Positions 39,691-52,295 of a stretch of 64,000 nt of DNA are shown here, piece by piece. Within the stretch, counting starts at the first letter, position 1; each line of letters begins with the position of its first letter. Source of the DNA: Norana najaformis (Eukaryota; Annelida; Clitellata; Crassiclitellata; Hormogastridae); the NCBI GenBank assembly GCA_964023275.1, contig OZ029914.1, positions 29,773,707-29,837,706 on the forward strand, given 5' to 3'. The notes below the pieces were generated by a model. It saw nothing but the letters and a program-made list of their open reading frames with translations. It was not told where the DNA came from and ran no database searches. A program made the translations under genes and the position numbers.

Positions 39691-40329
39691 TCAGCAACAC
39701 GTCGAGCTGTTACTGGCATGGTTGTCGGTGAGAACAACAGTTCCCGCTCTTATATTTTTCGCAATATCATTCTGGCAATCCAACTCCCGCAAGCGTCGTG
39801 CCACAGCCTCAAAAGCCATATCCACATTGGTAGAATTTTTTGCACTCGTTTCATAGTATGGCAATCCGTGTGCTTCACACCATTCTTTCGCTTCTTCTTT
39901 CGTAACTTCACGCTCAGGCACGTCAATTTTATTTCCAAGAACAATGAATGGAAACCGTTCCGCATCAGCTTCGGGTATATTTGCATAAAATAGGAACTCT
40001 TTCTGCCAGAGATCAATATTTCGGAAACTCTTGCGGTCAATAACACTGAAAGTCAGCAGACAACAGTCAGCTCCCCGGTAGAAAGGAGTTCGAAGACTCT
40101 TAAATCGTTCTTGGCCAGCTGTGTCCCAAATTTGCAGAGTATACTGTTGACGATCAACAATGACATCTTTTATTAAAAACTCGACACCAATGGTGTGGTA
40201 TGCCTGTGTGTCGAATTTATTATTTACGTAAACATTCATGAGAGAACTTTTTCCAACTCCACCATCGCCAAGGAGAATGACTTTGATCATGTGATTTGTC
40301 TTTACACCTTTTGGACGACTGCTTGCCAT
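39691..40329 (-). CDS. RAB9A: Ras-related protein Rab-9 (late endosome GTPase)
   Basis: Small GTPase that directs transport from late endosomes to the trans-Golgi network, including mannose-6-phosphate receptor recycling. The 212-residue product has every G motif: P-loop GDGGVGKS (21-28), switch I effector HTIGVEF, WDTAGQERF with the catalytic Gln, NKID and ETSAK. It ends STCC, the double-cysteine geranylgeranylation site. Block order and PFYRGADCCLLTFSV match Rab9 rather than Rab7. The N-terminus is about 7 residues longer than the human protein. The CDS is a single exon, but AG just before the ATG (acceptor at 40345-40346 on the minus strand) shows a 5' UTR intron. A matching donor follows base 43065, near the PGRMC gene that faces the other way. 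RAB9A versus RAB9B cannot be separated, since invertebrates usually have one gene. Confidence 0.96.
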   Translation of the reverse strand: MASSRPKGVKTNHMIKVILLGDGGVGKSSLMNVYVNNKFDTQAYHTIGVEFLIKDVIVDRQQYTLQIWDTAGQERFKSLRTPFYRGADCCLLTFSVIDRKSFRNIDLWQKEFLFYANIPEADAERFPFIVLGNKIDVPEREVTKEEAKEWCEAHGLPYYETSAKNSTNVDMAFEAVARRLRELDCQNDIAKNIRAGTVVLTDNHASNSSTCC

Positions 40330-40867
40330 ATTTCTGCATTCAACCTGAAAATATCAACAAATGATAATGGAGTATTGAAGATAACCAACAACAACAAATA
40401 AAGCAATGCTCATTCAGAAAAGGAACGGGATCAATGTAATCTAATCTACTGACATATATAGCACTACACAATAATGGTTGCTACAAGTGAAACCATACTC
40501 AAAAATCATAAACAAGGGAGAGAAGCCCGGTCAAAATCCAATGGGTCAAGGACACCAAAAGTCAGGTTTGCAAGCATTGCTACTTGGCATTAGTATACAG
40601 ATCTAAAATGGCATGGGCACAGGCTGCAAACCCTGGCAAAAGGTTTGTATAATCAACCATTATCAGGGTCATGCATGGAATTTAAATCCAATAATACAGC
40701 AGCACTCCCACTCACTTAAAAATGGAAATTGCAGAAACTTTTCAGCATCAGACTGGTTCACTGGATTGGTATTGGCTTTTGCACAAGTGATCACAAGAAG
40801 TAGTCTGGCCACTGAGAAGGCAGAGTAAAGTTAGTCATCCCATTTTTTTTTCTATGGATGCTTACAT

Positions 40868-40985
40868 CCATTTATCATTTATTGTTGGACTCAAGTGCGT
40901 GCCGATATTTGACACTGTAAAGCATCCTTGAAGAAGCTTGCTACTGACGATGCTGTACAAATTTTTGTGATTAACAATTACGATT
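40868..40985 (-). repeat. SINE body, second copy of the 8935-9045 repeat
   Basis: It shares CATCCATTT, TTGGACTC, GTAAAGCATCCTTGAAG, GATGCTGTA and a closing ATTAACAATTA-like end with 8935-9045, in the same window orientation. The tRNA-like head is missing. It lies in the presumed 5' UTR intron of RAB9. Confidence 0.7.
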
Positions 40986-41394
40986 TTAACCCTTTGCCCA
41001 CCAGATATTTTTAGCCCTTATTCTAGCCTCTTCCAGAGTTCTGTAGGGGATTTGGCCCATTTCACTCCACAAAGGTAAAATGTCATATTTCATCAACCAC
41101 TGAAGACAGGGCTAAAGTGTAAACACAAGGTAGTGTTGATGTTTGCCAAAAAGTCTCTCTCTGTCAGTCTACTTGGAGGCTGGGATGGCATGCGACCAAC
41201 TCTGGTAACTGGTCACTCATATTTAGCAAGCAGCCCTTGTACAACATTCATATAAAATTTTGAGGGATCAAACTTTTGACCTGGGAGCATTTGAAGATAT
41301 CTCATGCTGGCATTGACCACACATACTTTTCCTGATTCCTCCTCTTCCCCTTATCTATCTTGCCACTCCTGTTCTAGACACCATCCACTAAAGT

Positions 41395-41645
41395 TGTCTG
41401 ACTGTCTGCCTGCCTGACCCTTGGATCTTGACCTGGAACTGAATCTGACCATTCCTGCCAACCAATTTTGTTTTGACTCAGCACCTGTGGATAAGCTGCT
41501 TCCTGCAACTTACCTGTGGAAATCTCGATTTTACAATCAGACTGACTTACAGGAATTGACTGGATTGTGGATAGGCACTGATCCAACTTCAACCGATGCC
41601 TTAAGTAGTACTAAAACGGTGCTCTATAGGTCATGCAATCAGATT
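41395..41645 (+). repeat. Degenerate copy of the LINE/SINE tail family
   Basis: TTGGATCTTGACCTGGAACT, GACTCAGCACCTGTG, GATAAGCTG and TGTGGAAATCTCG align with 34574-34715. A second, more decayed tail with CGGTGCTCTATAGG follows near 41615. This is older than the 34.6-kb copy. Confidence 0.65.
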
Positions 41646-41929
41646 AGATTAATAAATTAATAAAAATTAATGATGCCTCTAAAGTACTGCTGACAGGGGA
41701 CATTGATGACTGCTTTATAGGCCCCTGCAGTTGAAATACTTAACATTAAGGGGTGAAGACATAATATGCCCAAAAGTAAATAAATATGCAAGAAATTCTT
41801 TATAAGCCTATAAATGTAGTACAGTAATACGTAAGATTTTTATTTCATCATCTACTCATTAACTCCACCAGTAACATCCAGAACGATCTTCCATCTCAAT
41901 TCCACAAATTCTCCATTCCTCCACTGAAT

Positions 41930-42305
41930 TTGTGCCACGTATCCAAGCACTTCTACAGCGCATGTTACATCACATAGACATTCTAGCAACACGACTATCT
42001 CATAGTTCTAAAACCTGTCTGTCTCAAGCCCCTCTGCTTAGCACTCCTCAGGCTTTCCATTCAAAACTGATGTCCTACCTCTTCAAAAATATTAGCCTGA
42101 TCTATCAAATCCATCACCTTCTAATTTCCCTCAAGACAAATGCAAACCACCTTAACAACTCCTGTCTCCTTCTGTCCCTGTTCTCCTTTTAACCAGATTG
42201 TGGTCTTCATACGGTTTCTCTGGACATCCTCTCTAACTTGATGCAATACTCAAGGATGAGCTGATGCCTTGCACTTAGCTTTCAAGTAGTGCTCTAGATA
42301 ATTTC
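41930..42305 (+). mobile_element. CR1/L2-type LINE 3' end
   Basis: The plus strand near 42040-42110 reads LLSTPQAFHSKLMSYLFKN, equivalent to the FHSKLKTLLF end of CR1/L2 ORF2 at 34.45 kb. An untranslated part ending AGTGCTCTAGATAATTTCA resembles the GCGCTGTAGAAAT tail. It lies in the presumed RAB9 5' UTR intron. Confidence 0.6.
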
Positions 42306-42545
42306 AAATATATGGTTTTGTTTAGGGGTATGGTATTCCACAGATCATTACGCATCCAAGTACAAGGTTGCTAAACTTGTTAACAATGGACAGACATGGT
42401 TGGCAGTAAGACAAGTGTGACATTTTACAGTATTCTGTACTATGACCACACAATATAGAATGTTGCTGGATACTATAAAGAGAGCAGCAAAATGCATGTC
42501 CGAAACACAAGTACAATACGGAATATGTGTTCAGTCAAGTACAGG

Positions 42546-42775
42546 GTTGAACACATGAATACATTCTTACTTTTGAACAGAAAAATCTTTGTAAATATTT
42601 TGTATTGGGCTGACAGCTAAACAGAGATGAGGCTGACTATAGGAAGTTGGAGTGGTTACCATTACCCACTGTAGAGTCCTAATCACTGCGTCTGAACCGC
42701 CAAAATGTGAATAAGCTGGTCCCCGCGACTTGGCTTTCGTTGGGCGCTGTAGAAATTTCGGAATTACGATTACAT
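42546..42775 (+). repeat. Two-part repeat left of the RAB9/PGRMC promoter region
   Basis: Part one (42546-42655) has a direct copy at 43460-43572: both carry CATATTCTTACTT-like starts, AGCTA, CAGA, TGAGGCTGA and TTGGAGTG in order. Part two (42705-42775) is a well-kept copy of the GAATAAGCTGGTCCCCG to GGCGCTGTAGAAAT tail, ending ATTACGATTAC. Confidence 0.75.
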
Positions 42776-43271
42776 GAAATGGCGACACAATTCAGTCTGT
42801 CGTTATCCAAAGTTCATTCAATGCGGGAGCAGCAGCTTGCTGGAGGTGCTATTACTTTAGCCGACATAACACGACTAGCTCCAAAAATTGGACACGTTTC
42901 TACCCAATTTATACAACTCTTCAATTTTACATTCAATAATATTAGAATTAGTAGGAAACTAAGTTTGAATCCCCGTTTCAACTTAAGCAACGACGCTATA
43001 ATACCTTACACTTCCAAATGAAAACAGGTAAAAGTAGCCAGCAAGAAACCACACACAGACTTACGCAAAATCAACTCGTCAGGGTGTTAAACTAAAAATG
43101 AAACGCTTGTTTTACCTAGATTTCTGCTTAATACTTTAAAAGCTTGAAACGAAAATTCGCAGCATATCTTGTGTCTCCGCGAATTTTATCACATGATCAC
43201 ACGACCACCGGAAGTATATGGCGTGAAACATTCACACATATATATTATATAATTATATATATATATAGGCT

Positions 43272-43418
<147 letters not shown>

Positions 43419-43454
43419 GCACACAGGTGCAAAATGGAATATGCTAGCAGTCTA

Positions 43455-43706
43455 TTACAGGTCTGAACATATTCTTACTTGTAAATAAAAATCTGGGTAC
43501 ACATTATTGTATCGATCTTATGGGCTTATAGCTAGGCAGAAGTGAGGCTGAGTATATGAAATTGGAGTGATATATATAAACTAAAAGCTACTATCTGAAA
43601 AGTAAAAGCTTTAAACATACCACTATCACATTCGTAATCGTAATTCCGAGATTTCTACAGTGCCCAACGAAAGCCGCGCCGCGGGGACCGGCTTATTCGC
43701 AGGCTC
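43455..43706. repeat. Two-part repeat right of the RAB9/PGRMC promoter region
   Basis: The direct copy of 42546-42655 is at 43460-43572. It is followed at 43631-43706 by a minus-strand copy of the GAATAAGCCGGTCCCCG to CACTGTAGAAATC tail. The tail here is inverted relative to the one at 42705-42775, so the halves were not moved as one block. Confidence 0.7.
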
Positions 43707-43962
43707 TAAATCACTAATTCATCAAGACCCAAGTTTGCAGCTGGGGTTTGGTGTTGGGTTTTGTATAGTGTTGAAGAATAAGCAGGTTCGACACCTAAAT
43801 CGTATTTTTATACCCTAACTTATCCCAAATCATCTGGTAGCATTGAAATTCAAAAGTATAAGCTGTAGCTCCATGTCCTTGCAGGTGTGCATTTTGCCTA
43901 CCAACTGCTTACTTGTTTATAGTGACGCAAGAAAACGCGCTTATCACTTTTTTTACTTCAAA

Positions 43963-46900
43963 ATGGCGGACGAAGAAAAAGTTGTTGATGCTGCTGGAGA
44001 TGAAAGTTCAGTCGAAGGGACATCCAGTTTCTGGTCGGAATTACTGACTAGTCCCCTTAATTTGGCCCTTCTTGGACTGTGTTGCTTTCTGTTGTACCAG
44101 ATCGTAAAAAGTCGGCGGCGAGATGCGACGCCAAACATCGCCGAACTGCCTCCCCTCAAGAAGCAAGACTTCACGCTCGAACAGCTGCGAAAGTATGACG
44201 GGCGGGGCGAGGGCGGTCGCATCCTGATGGCTGTCAATGGGCGGGTATTCGACGTTACCAAGGGAAGAAAGCATTACGGACCTGGTTGGTTGTTATGTGC
44301 AGAGTGTATACGATTCAACGTCTTACCAAGTATTACTGCTCCCATTGCAACTCATTCCACTATTGTCATTTCGCTTTTAATGGTTTTTTGGTGGTTTGAG
44401 AGAAAAATTAGATGTTGTGCTGCTTATGTTTGTAATCAGTTCAGGAACTTTTGTAAAACTTTAATCGAACAGACAGAAAGATGTGGTGCAGTCACTAGTG
44501 AAAGTGCAACTAGTTGAACTAGTTCACTGGGATATGAGAGAGAGAGAGTGTGTGTGTGTCATGGGTTTAAAACTGAAATTAAATCATTAGTATGATATAT
44601 ATTTTATTTCACTGTAAATTTCAAATTTACAAAGCACTATAAAAACTAAGTGTAGGGCACCAGTTTATAAACGGCACTGCTTCAGACTGTAGGGGCTAAC
44701 CAGATGTATCATGGGGAAGTTATAACATATGGATGCTGAGAGACCAAGGAGATAGGATGACAAAGAAACCGTTACTGTGGATGATGTTTGGTTATGTAGC
44801 CAGTGAACTGGGTAAATCCAAGTAAGACTTTTGGAAAACATGGGAATTTAAATTTGAGTGCAAAGTTTGGAGAGTGAAAAATAACGAAGCCTGATGAGGG
44901 TGATACTTGATGGCCAACTGGTGAAGTTGTGGTATGGAGAACGTGCAAAATTCAGATGGGAGGGTATTCCGAAAGTGAGGCGTCATATTGCACATGAATC
45001 AGAATTAGTGAGTGGATGCAAATGTGTCGCTGTGTTAATTTAATGTAGCTTTACTATGTTTATTATTTTTCTGAATACACTTAGTTTGTCTAAATAAACA
45101 CGTTTTTCCTAAATAACTGAACGCTAGTTTTCCAAAACATAACAGAATTTCTATAAAAGAAATTGTTTTTCACAATGAACTTGCAGTTGTGGGCAATTCC
45201 TAATTTTTACTCATTTTTCTAATTAGTATTCCTTAAATAAGAATATATTTCTCTATAAACAATGGTTTTTCTTAATGAATACTGATTTTTCAGATGAGTC
45301 TACCACAGTTTGTGGCTCATATAATTTCTTACCATTTTTAACACATTTTGTAAATAAATAATAGATTTTCAAAGTAACCATTGAGCCTAAGGTCCAGCGG
45401 TGAATAGCAACTGCCCATGACTGTATGAAGAGCCTTAATTAGGGAATTTGAAGCATAAACGTTTGGCTGGACACAAAAATTTGCCATAGTAGAAGCTGGA
45501 TGGCTGAGAGACCTGGACACTCACGTAGGGCTTAGTACAGTAGAAGCTGGATGCTTTCGAACGAGGAAGGAAAGGAGAATTACGCGAATTCCATATTCTG
45601 TGCACACCATAAATGCACAAATGTACAGGCACACAAAATGCACAGAAGTCTCGGATAGGATTAAAACAAGAAGACTGGATGTTTGAGTACTTCACATGGT
45701 GCAGTAGCGGGCAAGACCATGCTAGAATACTCCAAAATCTGATTTCCAGCACCCTAAGAACTGGAAGAGACCAGTTGGATGGCCAGAAACACACATGGAT
45801 TGGAATGGTGCAGGCGGTCTTCATCCGCTGAACTACACACAGGCTGGAGATGATCCCAAGACCATGACAGTGGGCCAAGACAATGGCAACATTCCATAGC
45901 TGGGAACGCCACTGATGACGTCAACGACGACGACGATGATGAATATAACCACTGGCTAATAAAGCCGACATTTACCAGATGAAAAAACCACTGGCTTTGA
46001 ACCAGATGAACCAGCAGCCTTTTTGAAAATATCATAAAGGGTGTTGCCTGTTTCATGTATAAATCATCATCATCATCAGTCACCATGGGTTCAGCGCCCG
46101 TAGGTGCTTGATGCGCGCTTCACTATCTTCATCCAATTGTCTCTATCCTGTGCCAGGTGGCTTAGTTGTTGTAAGGAGCTATTACTGCACCAAGAGATGA
46201 TGTCGTCTACCCACTCTCTGTTAGGGCGTCCTCTTCTGTTCTTCCCTTCCATCCTGCCAAACACTATCGTCTTGAGTATTCTGGAGTTATCCATTCGACA
46301 TATATGCCCAAATAATTGCAATTTTCTACGGATTAGTTTTTGGAATTAAGTTGTTCTTGGGCCAATTTGCTTGTATAGCTCCTCATTCGTCATCTTTCTT
46401 CGCCAACCGATTCTCAGTACCTTCCGATAGCATGTTCTTTCAAATGCCATTACTCTTCTTTCAAGTTCTTTGGTTATTACCCACGTCTCGCATGCATACA
46501 TGGCCCCACTGCATACATGGCAAATACTTGTTTAAAAAACACATTTCTAAATCGTATCATGCAATGATGCTTGATCTTAGGTGGTCCATATGGAGTGTTT
46601 GCTGGAAGAGATGCATCTCGAGGTCTGGGAACATTTTCTGTCAAGGAAGATGCGATTAAAAACCACTACGATGACCTCAGTGATCTCACGTCAAAGCAGA
46701 TGGAGAGCATACGTGAGTGGGAATTGCAGTTCATGGGTAAGTGATTCTTATGTTCCTGTTGTCAAACGTCTTGCAAGACTGCCTGACACACTCTCAGTAT
46801 GCTTGCTGTTCTACAGCTACTGGTAATGGTAATTTAAATAAAAGAAATTAAAAACATTTGTTGAAAGATGAAAGATTAGTAATTTGTGTCAAATATTTTA

Positions 46901-47464
46901 AATTGTAATTGGCAGGATTTCCTTCTTTTCATTGAAGAGTGAATCCAATTACTCCAGACACCTTAATTTTACCTTAATTTTTCCAGTTTTCTTAAAAAGC
47001 TGAAAACCAGCCTTCATGATGAAACCAGTTTTCATCGACCTCATCTCGTGAACTTGACGTTTGAATGTATGTCTGTTACATCCATTCCCTGAGAGCCTCC
47101 ATGTTTTCATTGGCTGCACCTTCTGTATGCCACATGATAAGGATCTAAGAACATTTTTTGTAATCTGAGCAAAAGCCACCTGCAGCCTTTGGCTTCAGGA
47201 ATGTGTCGTTGGACAGTTGCTGACCCCTGGTCTATGCAGTTAAATGTTTGTAGTTTTCAGTCGCTGGATTGTCCAGGATTCTGCAAAACAGTAATTTATA
47301 GTTTGGTTTTTAATTATCTTCTGTTTTATTTAATAGCCTGCTGCTTTCGTTTTGTAGAAAAGTACCAGCTAGTTGGTCGACTTCTGAAAGACGGTGAGGA
47401 GCCAACAGACTATACGGACACAGAAGAAGAAATGACCACGTCAGACAAAAACAAAGCAGACTAA
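43963..47464 (+). CDS. PGRMC1: Membrane-associated progesterone receptor component (PGRMC1/2 type)
   Basis: Heme-binding cytochrome b5-like membrane protein of the ER, a partner of cytochrome P450s and sterol handling. Exons: 43963-44284, 46581-46736 and 47358-47464 (stop 47462-47464). The phases agree, giving 194 aa against 195 in human PGRMC1. An acidic N-terminus is followed by one membrane helix ([15 protein letters not shown], about 34-48) and basic SRRR. The b5-like domain starts near residue 70 ([11 protein letters not shown]). Tyr105 and Tyr111 in HYGPGGPYG correspond to human Tyr107 and Tyr113, the latter being the heme ligand. [12 protein letters not shown] and YDDLSDLT follow, and the tail is acidic (DTEEEM). 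The start is the first ATG of the b5 frame. PGRMC1 and PGRMC2 arose within vertebrates, so the symbol is by family only. Intron 1 (2.3 kb) carries three LINE fragments. Confidence 0.95.
44680..44990 (-). mobile_element. CR1/L2-type LINE 3' fragment in PGRMC intron 1
   Basis: The minus strand carries a 67-codon open stretch (44792-44995) with [10 protein letters not shown] and [17 protein letters not shown]. This is the decayed equivalent of the family's WNSLP...FKSKLKTHLF end. Confidence 0.55.
45690..45935 (+). mobile_element. LINE 3' tail (RTE-like) ending in a trinucleotide run
   Basis: The plus strand reads [18 protein letters not shown] and later [11 protein letters not shown], like the GRPK..W...AQDR tail of RTE-related polymerases. 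It ends in a GAC/GAT run at 45918-45940, a usual RTE terminus. Frame breaks are present. Confidence 0.55.
46066..46535 (-). mobile_element. RTE-type LINE C-terminal fragment
   Basis: The minus strand from about 46535 reads [40 protein letters not shown], then [31 protein letters not shown] and [13 protein letters not shown]. This is the classic C-terminal end of RTE-related non-LTR polymerases. It ends in a (GAT)n run at 46066-46080. There is one visible frame break; the copy is 5'-truncated. It ends just before PGRMC exon 2 (46581). Confidence 0.85.
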
Positions 47465-47563
47465 ATTGATGCTACATTAGTGAACCATGTTGTCAAACCC
47501 CCTTCCACATAATGCTGGCATCATTGTTCTGCAGTGCTTCATATAACTTCACGTGTACTTTTC

Positions 47564-47569
47564 AATAAA
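47564..47569 (+). promoter_or_regulatory. PGRMC poly(A) signal
   Basis: AATAAA lies 100 bp after the PGRMC stop codon, with T-rich and GT-rich sequence following. It gives a compact 3' UTR. Confidence 0.65.
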
Positions 47570-47599
47570 TTGAAGTTATAGTTGTGCTTTCTAGTGACC

Positions 47600-50500
47600 T
47601 TATTGTTCAGTTTCTTATGGATAACCAAACTATAATAGTATGACTTCAGTCACTAATATGGGCTACCTTATCTGACGTATTTTTGTGTGAGATAGTTGCA
47701 CATGTTGGCTCTTTCCTGGTCAGAATATAATTGTAACTCTTTTGAGGTGCACATAAAATGCGAGTATTTCAGTGTACGTTACATCACATTACAGTTGTTT
47801 GTTAAGTGAAAGAGGACTGCTGTTGTTGTGATGAAAGGTCTGGTTGGTGCTGTGTGCCTGAGTTTCTGTTGGGCAACTGTTTTGCTTTAAAAGCTGTTGT
47901 TGGTGGTGGTGGCAACTGAATTAACTCTAGATTTTCGATTAACATTTTGAGATTTCTGCACGTGTTTCATGGACTTTTGCTTTGACACTATGATTTGGTG
48001 TTTATATTGCTTTACTTGGCTGTAAGTATGTGAATTGTTTTGTACATTGTAATTAAAATAGAAGAGGCTGACCAAACTTATGGTTTCAGTTTTCAGCAGA
48101 AATAATAGTTGTGGTCAGTTTTTACCTTGGATGCTGCAACTCTAGTCACCATTCACAAATGACCTAACAGCATGTATTTGGAATCGGTAATGAACTAATT
48201 CAGTTAACATCAAGGTCTTTTTTACGCACTCGGAATCTGTTACATGGGCATTCAGTGGTGGGGTCCAGTTGTCTACTGATGATGGTGTAGAAATGTAATT
48301 ATTATTGTATATTATTGAACATTTTAACATTAGCATGTGCCTAATGTTGCCAGTTTGGTCATAAGAATAAGTTTTGCTTATGTTTTTTATGGCAATGAAA
48401 ACTACTGGTTTTGGCATTGGTTTTGATTACTGTGGAAACTGACAATACCGCTTTCGGTTGGTCTTGGGATTTGGATAAGTTGGATGAGGCAGAAAAGACC
48501 AGTTTAAGGGTTGTTTCTTGAACATTGCTCAGTTTGATATCTAGATTTACTGAACTTTTATTTATTTACTAAAATTTACTGAACTCCTATCAGTTTTAGG
48601 TGAATCTTTGTTTGACGTTAAGCTGAAGTCATCTGGTAGCTTGATACAATTGTCGTGGGGATGAGATTTGAGAGTGTGTTAATGTGAAGTTTGAGCAAGT
48701 GCTAGATAGGAGTAGAAATTCTACACTGTTACTTTTTAATTATTAATTTTGTCTAAAGGTAGAATGGATCCCTCAAATTATTATTTTATTATTATTGTTG
48801 TTATTATTCAGTTACTGTTTTAAGTGTGTTTTTTACTCCTTGAGAATACAATCTGTGTACCAGAAGTAGAATCTGGCAGACTGACTTTTTGTTACGTTGT
48901 TGTTAAATATGCTGAAGAGTTTCCGACATGTGCTAGAGGAAAGAAAGGGGGAGCTTGTGGGTTTTGTTTGTTTGCATGAGGAAACTGAGTCTGAATAGAG
49001 TTTTCCTATAGGGACTTGGTGGCCCTTTTTCATGATATGGTTTCTTAGAAGCAGCTATCAACTGATGCCTTGTGTAGGTTGATAATGGCACTAGAGAAGC
49101 TTCTAGATTTAAATGGATGCAAATCGGGAAAACTGTTGACAAACTTCTGTGATTGGGAGTGGCTGTCGTAATAGAAGCTGTGCTTTAGAAGATAAAACTG
49201 GGACCTTACTAGTTGAAGATGGTCAGTGTTTTAAATGTGTTCTATAAGTTCAAAACCTACTGCACATACAAGAAGAATCAGTTTTGAAAATGCTGAAAGT
49301 AGTTGGATACAATGCGTATTCCTTAGTCGGCTTGCTTGTAATATGCATTGATTTTTCCGTGTGGGTTTTATGGGTTAGAGAAGTGTTTTTTTTTGATTGC
49401 TGTAACTAATAGAACATTCAGTCTTGCTTTTTAATGCCTTTTGCAGACTTCTGTTTTAAAAGGCACAATTCCCTTTCTTGACCTTGTTGTAGAAAATGCC
49501 TTGGCTTTAGTATAGTGAAGAAGTTGAAAAGAATATAAATTACAGCATAAACTAGTATTTATTTAGTGTCATAATAATGTGATGAAGAGTTTGAAGTGTG
49601 TAATGTAATTTTGAATTAGTTCCTAATGTCACAGTGTAAGGCAGGGCCTTCAGCGTAAAGGAAAAGGAGGCCAGTTGTCTGCAGGTTGGGCAATTGAAGA
49701 ATTGATTTCTCTCATTGCAGATCTAGGTAAGGAAGCAGGAGTTGCTTCTGGCATTAGATGTGTTAAACGACCCTGGTTATGGTTCATTTATTCAGTACTC
49801 ATATCAGGTGCAGTAGTCTTCAGACCTAGGCTTCTTAGGTCTCATGCAGATGCATGAATACGACGTTTTCTTATAAATTGCAAGGAACAAGAGCTAAGTG
49901 TTGTGCCATGTGCACTGTATAGCCTGTTTTCTGTTATATGCGTGATATGTATGGTTCATTCCGTCTTTAAAGATCCTCAAATCTGATGTTGAATGAATTT
50001 GTTGTGTTTCCCTGTTTATGATAAGGATCTACGCCATACTTAGGATTTCTGAGTTAACAGATGTTATGTGCAATGATGTCTGTACAGTCTACAGTTACAA
50101 TTACGAATGAACCAAAGAGGTTCGATTCTTTGTATGTGTTTGATCTGAAATTTATGTAGAAGTTTTGGTTGTTAAATTTCAGTTTCATTGCAGTTAATAC
50201 AGCATTTATCAGAAGTTTAAAACTGACCTAGAATGGAAATACTAGAAAATATTAAACATTTATATTCTGCTTTTGTTATTTACCAGTAAACTCTAGATGT
50301 TCATATAGTGTAAACTGTATATGAGTAACTGATGCAGTATGTTGATTTTATGCTTTAAGAGTGAAAGTGGCTTTTAGAAATATATTATAATAATTTTCTC
50401 CCATGGAAGTTTAAAGCAACTTTGTTTCTATAGCTTTTAAAGCAAATTCAGAGAAAATGTTTAATTACCCTGAGAATGTTGTATTTGTTTTTAGCTTAAT

Positions 50501-52280
50501 GATTTTGCAAAACATTTACTGTTTGAGACTGCATTGGCACTGGCTCTTCCTTGGCCTTCTGAATCTAATCTAATCTTATCTAATGACTTCTGTAATGCCA
50601 TTACCATAATGTGCAAATCATCATTTGATGGTACCTTCAACTCAAAATCATAATCCGATGGAGATCTCAGTCCTGCTGAAATCCTGTAGGTCAGAGAAAC
50701 TAAAATACAATCTGTGGTCAGTAATCTGGTGGTAAATCTGGTTAATCTATGAGCTGATTGGTTTGCCACCATCTTACTGACATGAATTCTTCCTTTAGAC
50801 ACATGATTTGTGTGTGGTAATTGTAAAAGCTATTATCGACTTAATTGTGTTCAATTTCTTTGAGTGCATGGTTCATGTATGGTACTAGTAAAATACTATG
50901 ATCAACTGTTGATAATGTTATTCTACAACTTTAAATGAATGGTTGGTACTATCAAAGGCTATGGCTTGGTACTTTAGTTCCAGTGGTAGCATCAGTGTCA
51001 CTGTAGAGAACTTCATTTGATTTCTTCGTTGACACAAACACCCATCTGCATGGACAGTAAACAAAAAAGAAATTATCAAACCTTCAGTAGTTAGGCAAGA
51101 TATAAATAGGCCTTACTAAAAAGATGGTGTTTGTGTGTGCTGTGACTTCTGATCTGAATGTGTCTTTATGTATGTAGGCCTGTGTATGTACATATGTATG
51201 TATATGTGCATTATATGTATATACCTATGTATCACGTCTTTTGATGCGTTAGGGATATACTTTGATATGGATTAGATATGAAGGTACATTAGGGTGCCAA
51301 TGAAATGATAAAATTAAAGTGCAATTTTTTGCAGGCTTTACTCCCTGATTTTGTTACTTTTGACATGGATATCAACTAAAACTTTTTCTAAATTTGTTAA
51401 TATTTACTGGTTACTCTATAACAACAGGTTCAGTAATTAAGACTAATTTTCCAGTAATTCCCAACATACCCCTATGCATTCTTCGGAGGTAACATTTAGT
51501 GAAATATATTAATTATTTTTACTTATTTACATTGTGTTAATTATTCTTTGGTAACGTTAGTTCGTAATATAATCATATCACAAATTTATTTATAGAGGTG
51601 CTCTCACAAGTCTGCACTCAAACATGTTGTAGTTATTCTTTGTTCGTTTGTTACTTGTCTGCATTTCTACAATTTTACACTCGAAGAAAATAGATAATTG
51701 TTTATACATGAAAACTGTTTACGGACACCAGCTACTACTAACATCGCAGCATTACTAAACTACATATACACTGAAGGTAAATGTTTGAAAATGTTATTTG
51801 TAGTGTTTACTTATAATAATTCACAGCATACTTTGGTTGAACTTAAATTACATTTAATTTAGATTGTACTGTTAATACTTAACAGGACTTATATATGCAT
51901 ATTTGGTCACTTGGCCTAATACTGTTATGATATTGTTTGCAACAGCTTTGTTCAGCTAAAATACTACTGCTGCAGTGATGCTGCTTATTGTGCTATTCAC
52001 TGACTATTCAGTCATGCTTTTTATAATGTTTTCTTTCGCATAAAGTAATGCAGGAAACAAAGCCACGGCATGTGATATGCTAGAGCACAAGATGAGTAAA
52101 CAGTTGTGCGGTTTGGTGTGCAGTGTTTGCTGCAGATGGTAGAGAAGGACAAGCGTGACTTCAAACCCCAAGAAGTCTATGCTTGTTTCGGTGACATGTG
52201 ATGTTAAAATTGACAGGAGCAAGTGACGGTATGGCTGGCACGGAACTGACAATATTCAAATGAACTGTACAGTGTGTGCA
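47600..52280. other. Gene-free, A/T-rich intergenic stretch
   Basis: I see no exon with convincing flanking splice sites and no recognisable transposon protein. Open stretches on the minus strand (for example 50491-50802 and 52004-52252) lack family resemblance. Short ATT-rich runs lie near 48780. A piece of dispersed repeat is at about 50555-50700. Confidence 0.5.
50555..50700 (+). repeat. Dispersed repeat of unknown type, copy 1
   Basis: AATCTAATCTAATC, then CTAATGACTTCTG, GCCATTA, TGTGCAAATCATC and GAAATCCTGTAGGTC run parallel to words in 56105-56290. Similarity is about two thirds by eye. Weaker relatives are at 40460-40570 and 32560-32620. Confidence 0.45.
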
Positions 52281-52295
52281 CTGCAGAATGATGTT

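Noticed and set aside
43843-44517. A 224-codon plus-strand frame read without splicing
   Set aside because: Only 43963-44284 is coding. The rest is intron read-through after a GT donor, as shown by the clean join to the b5-domain exon at 46581.
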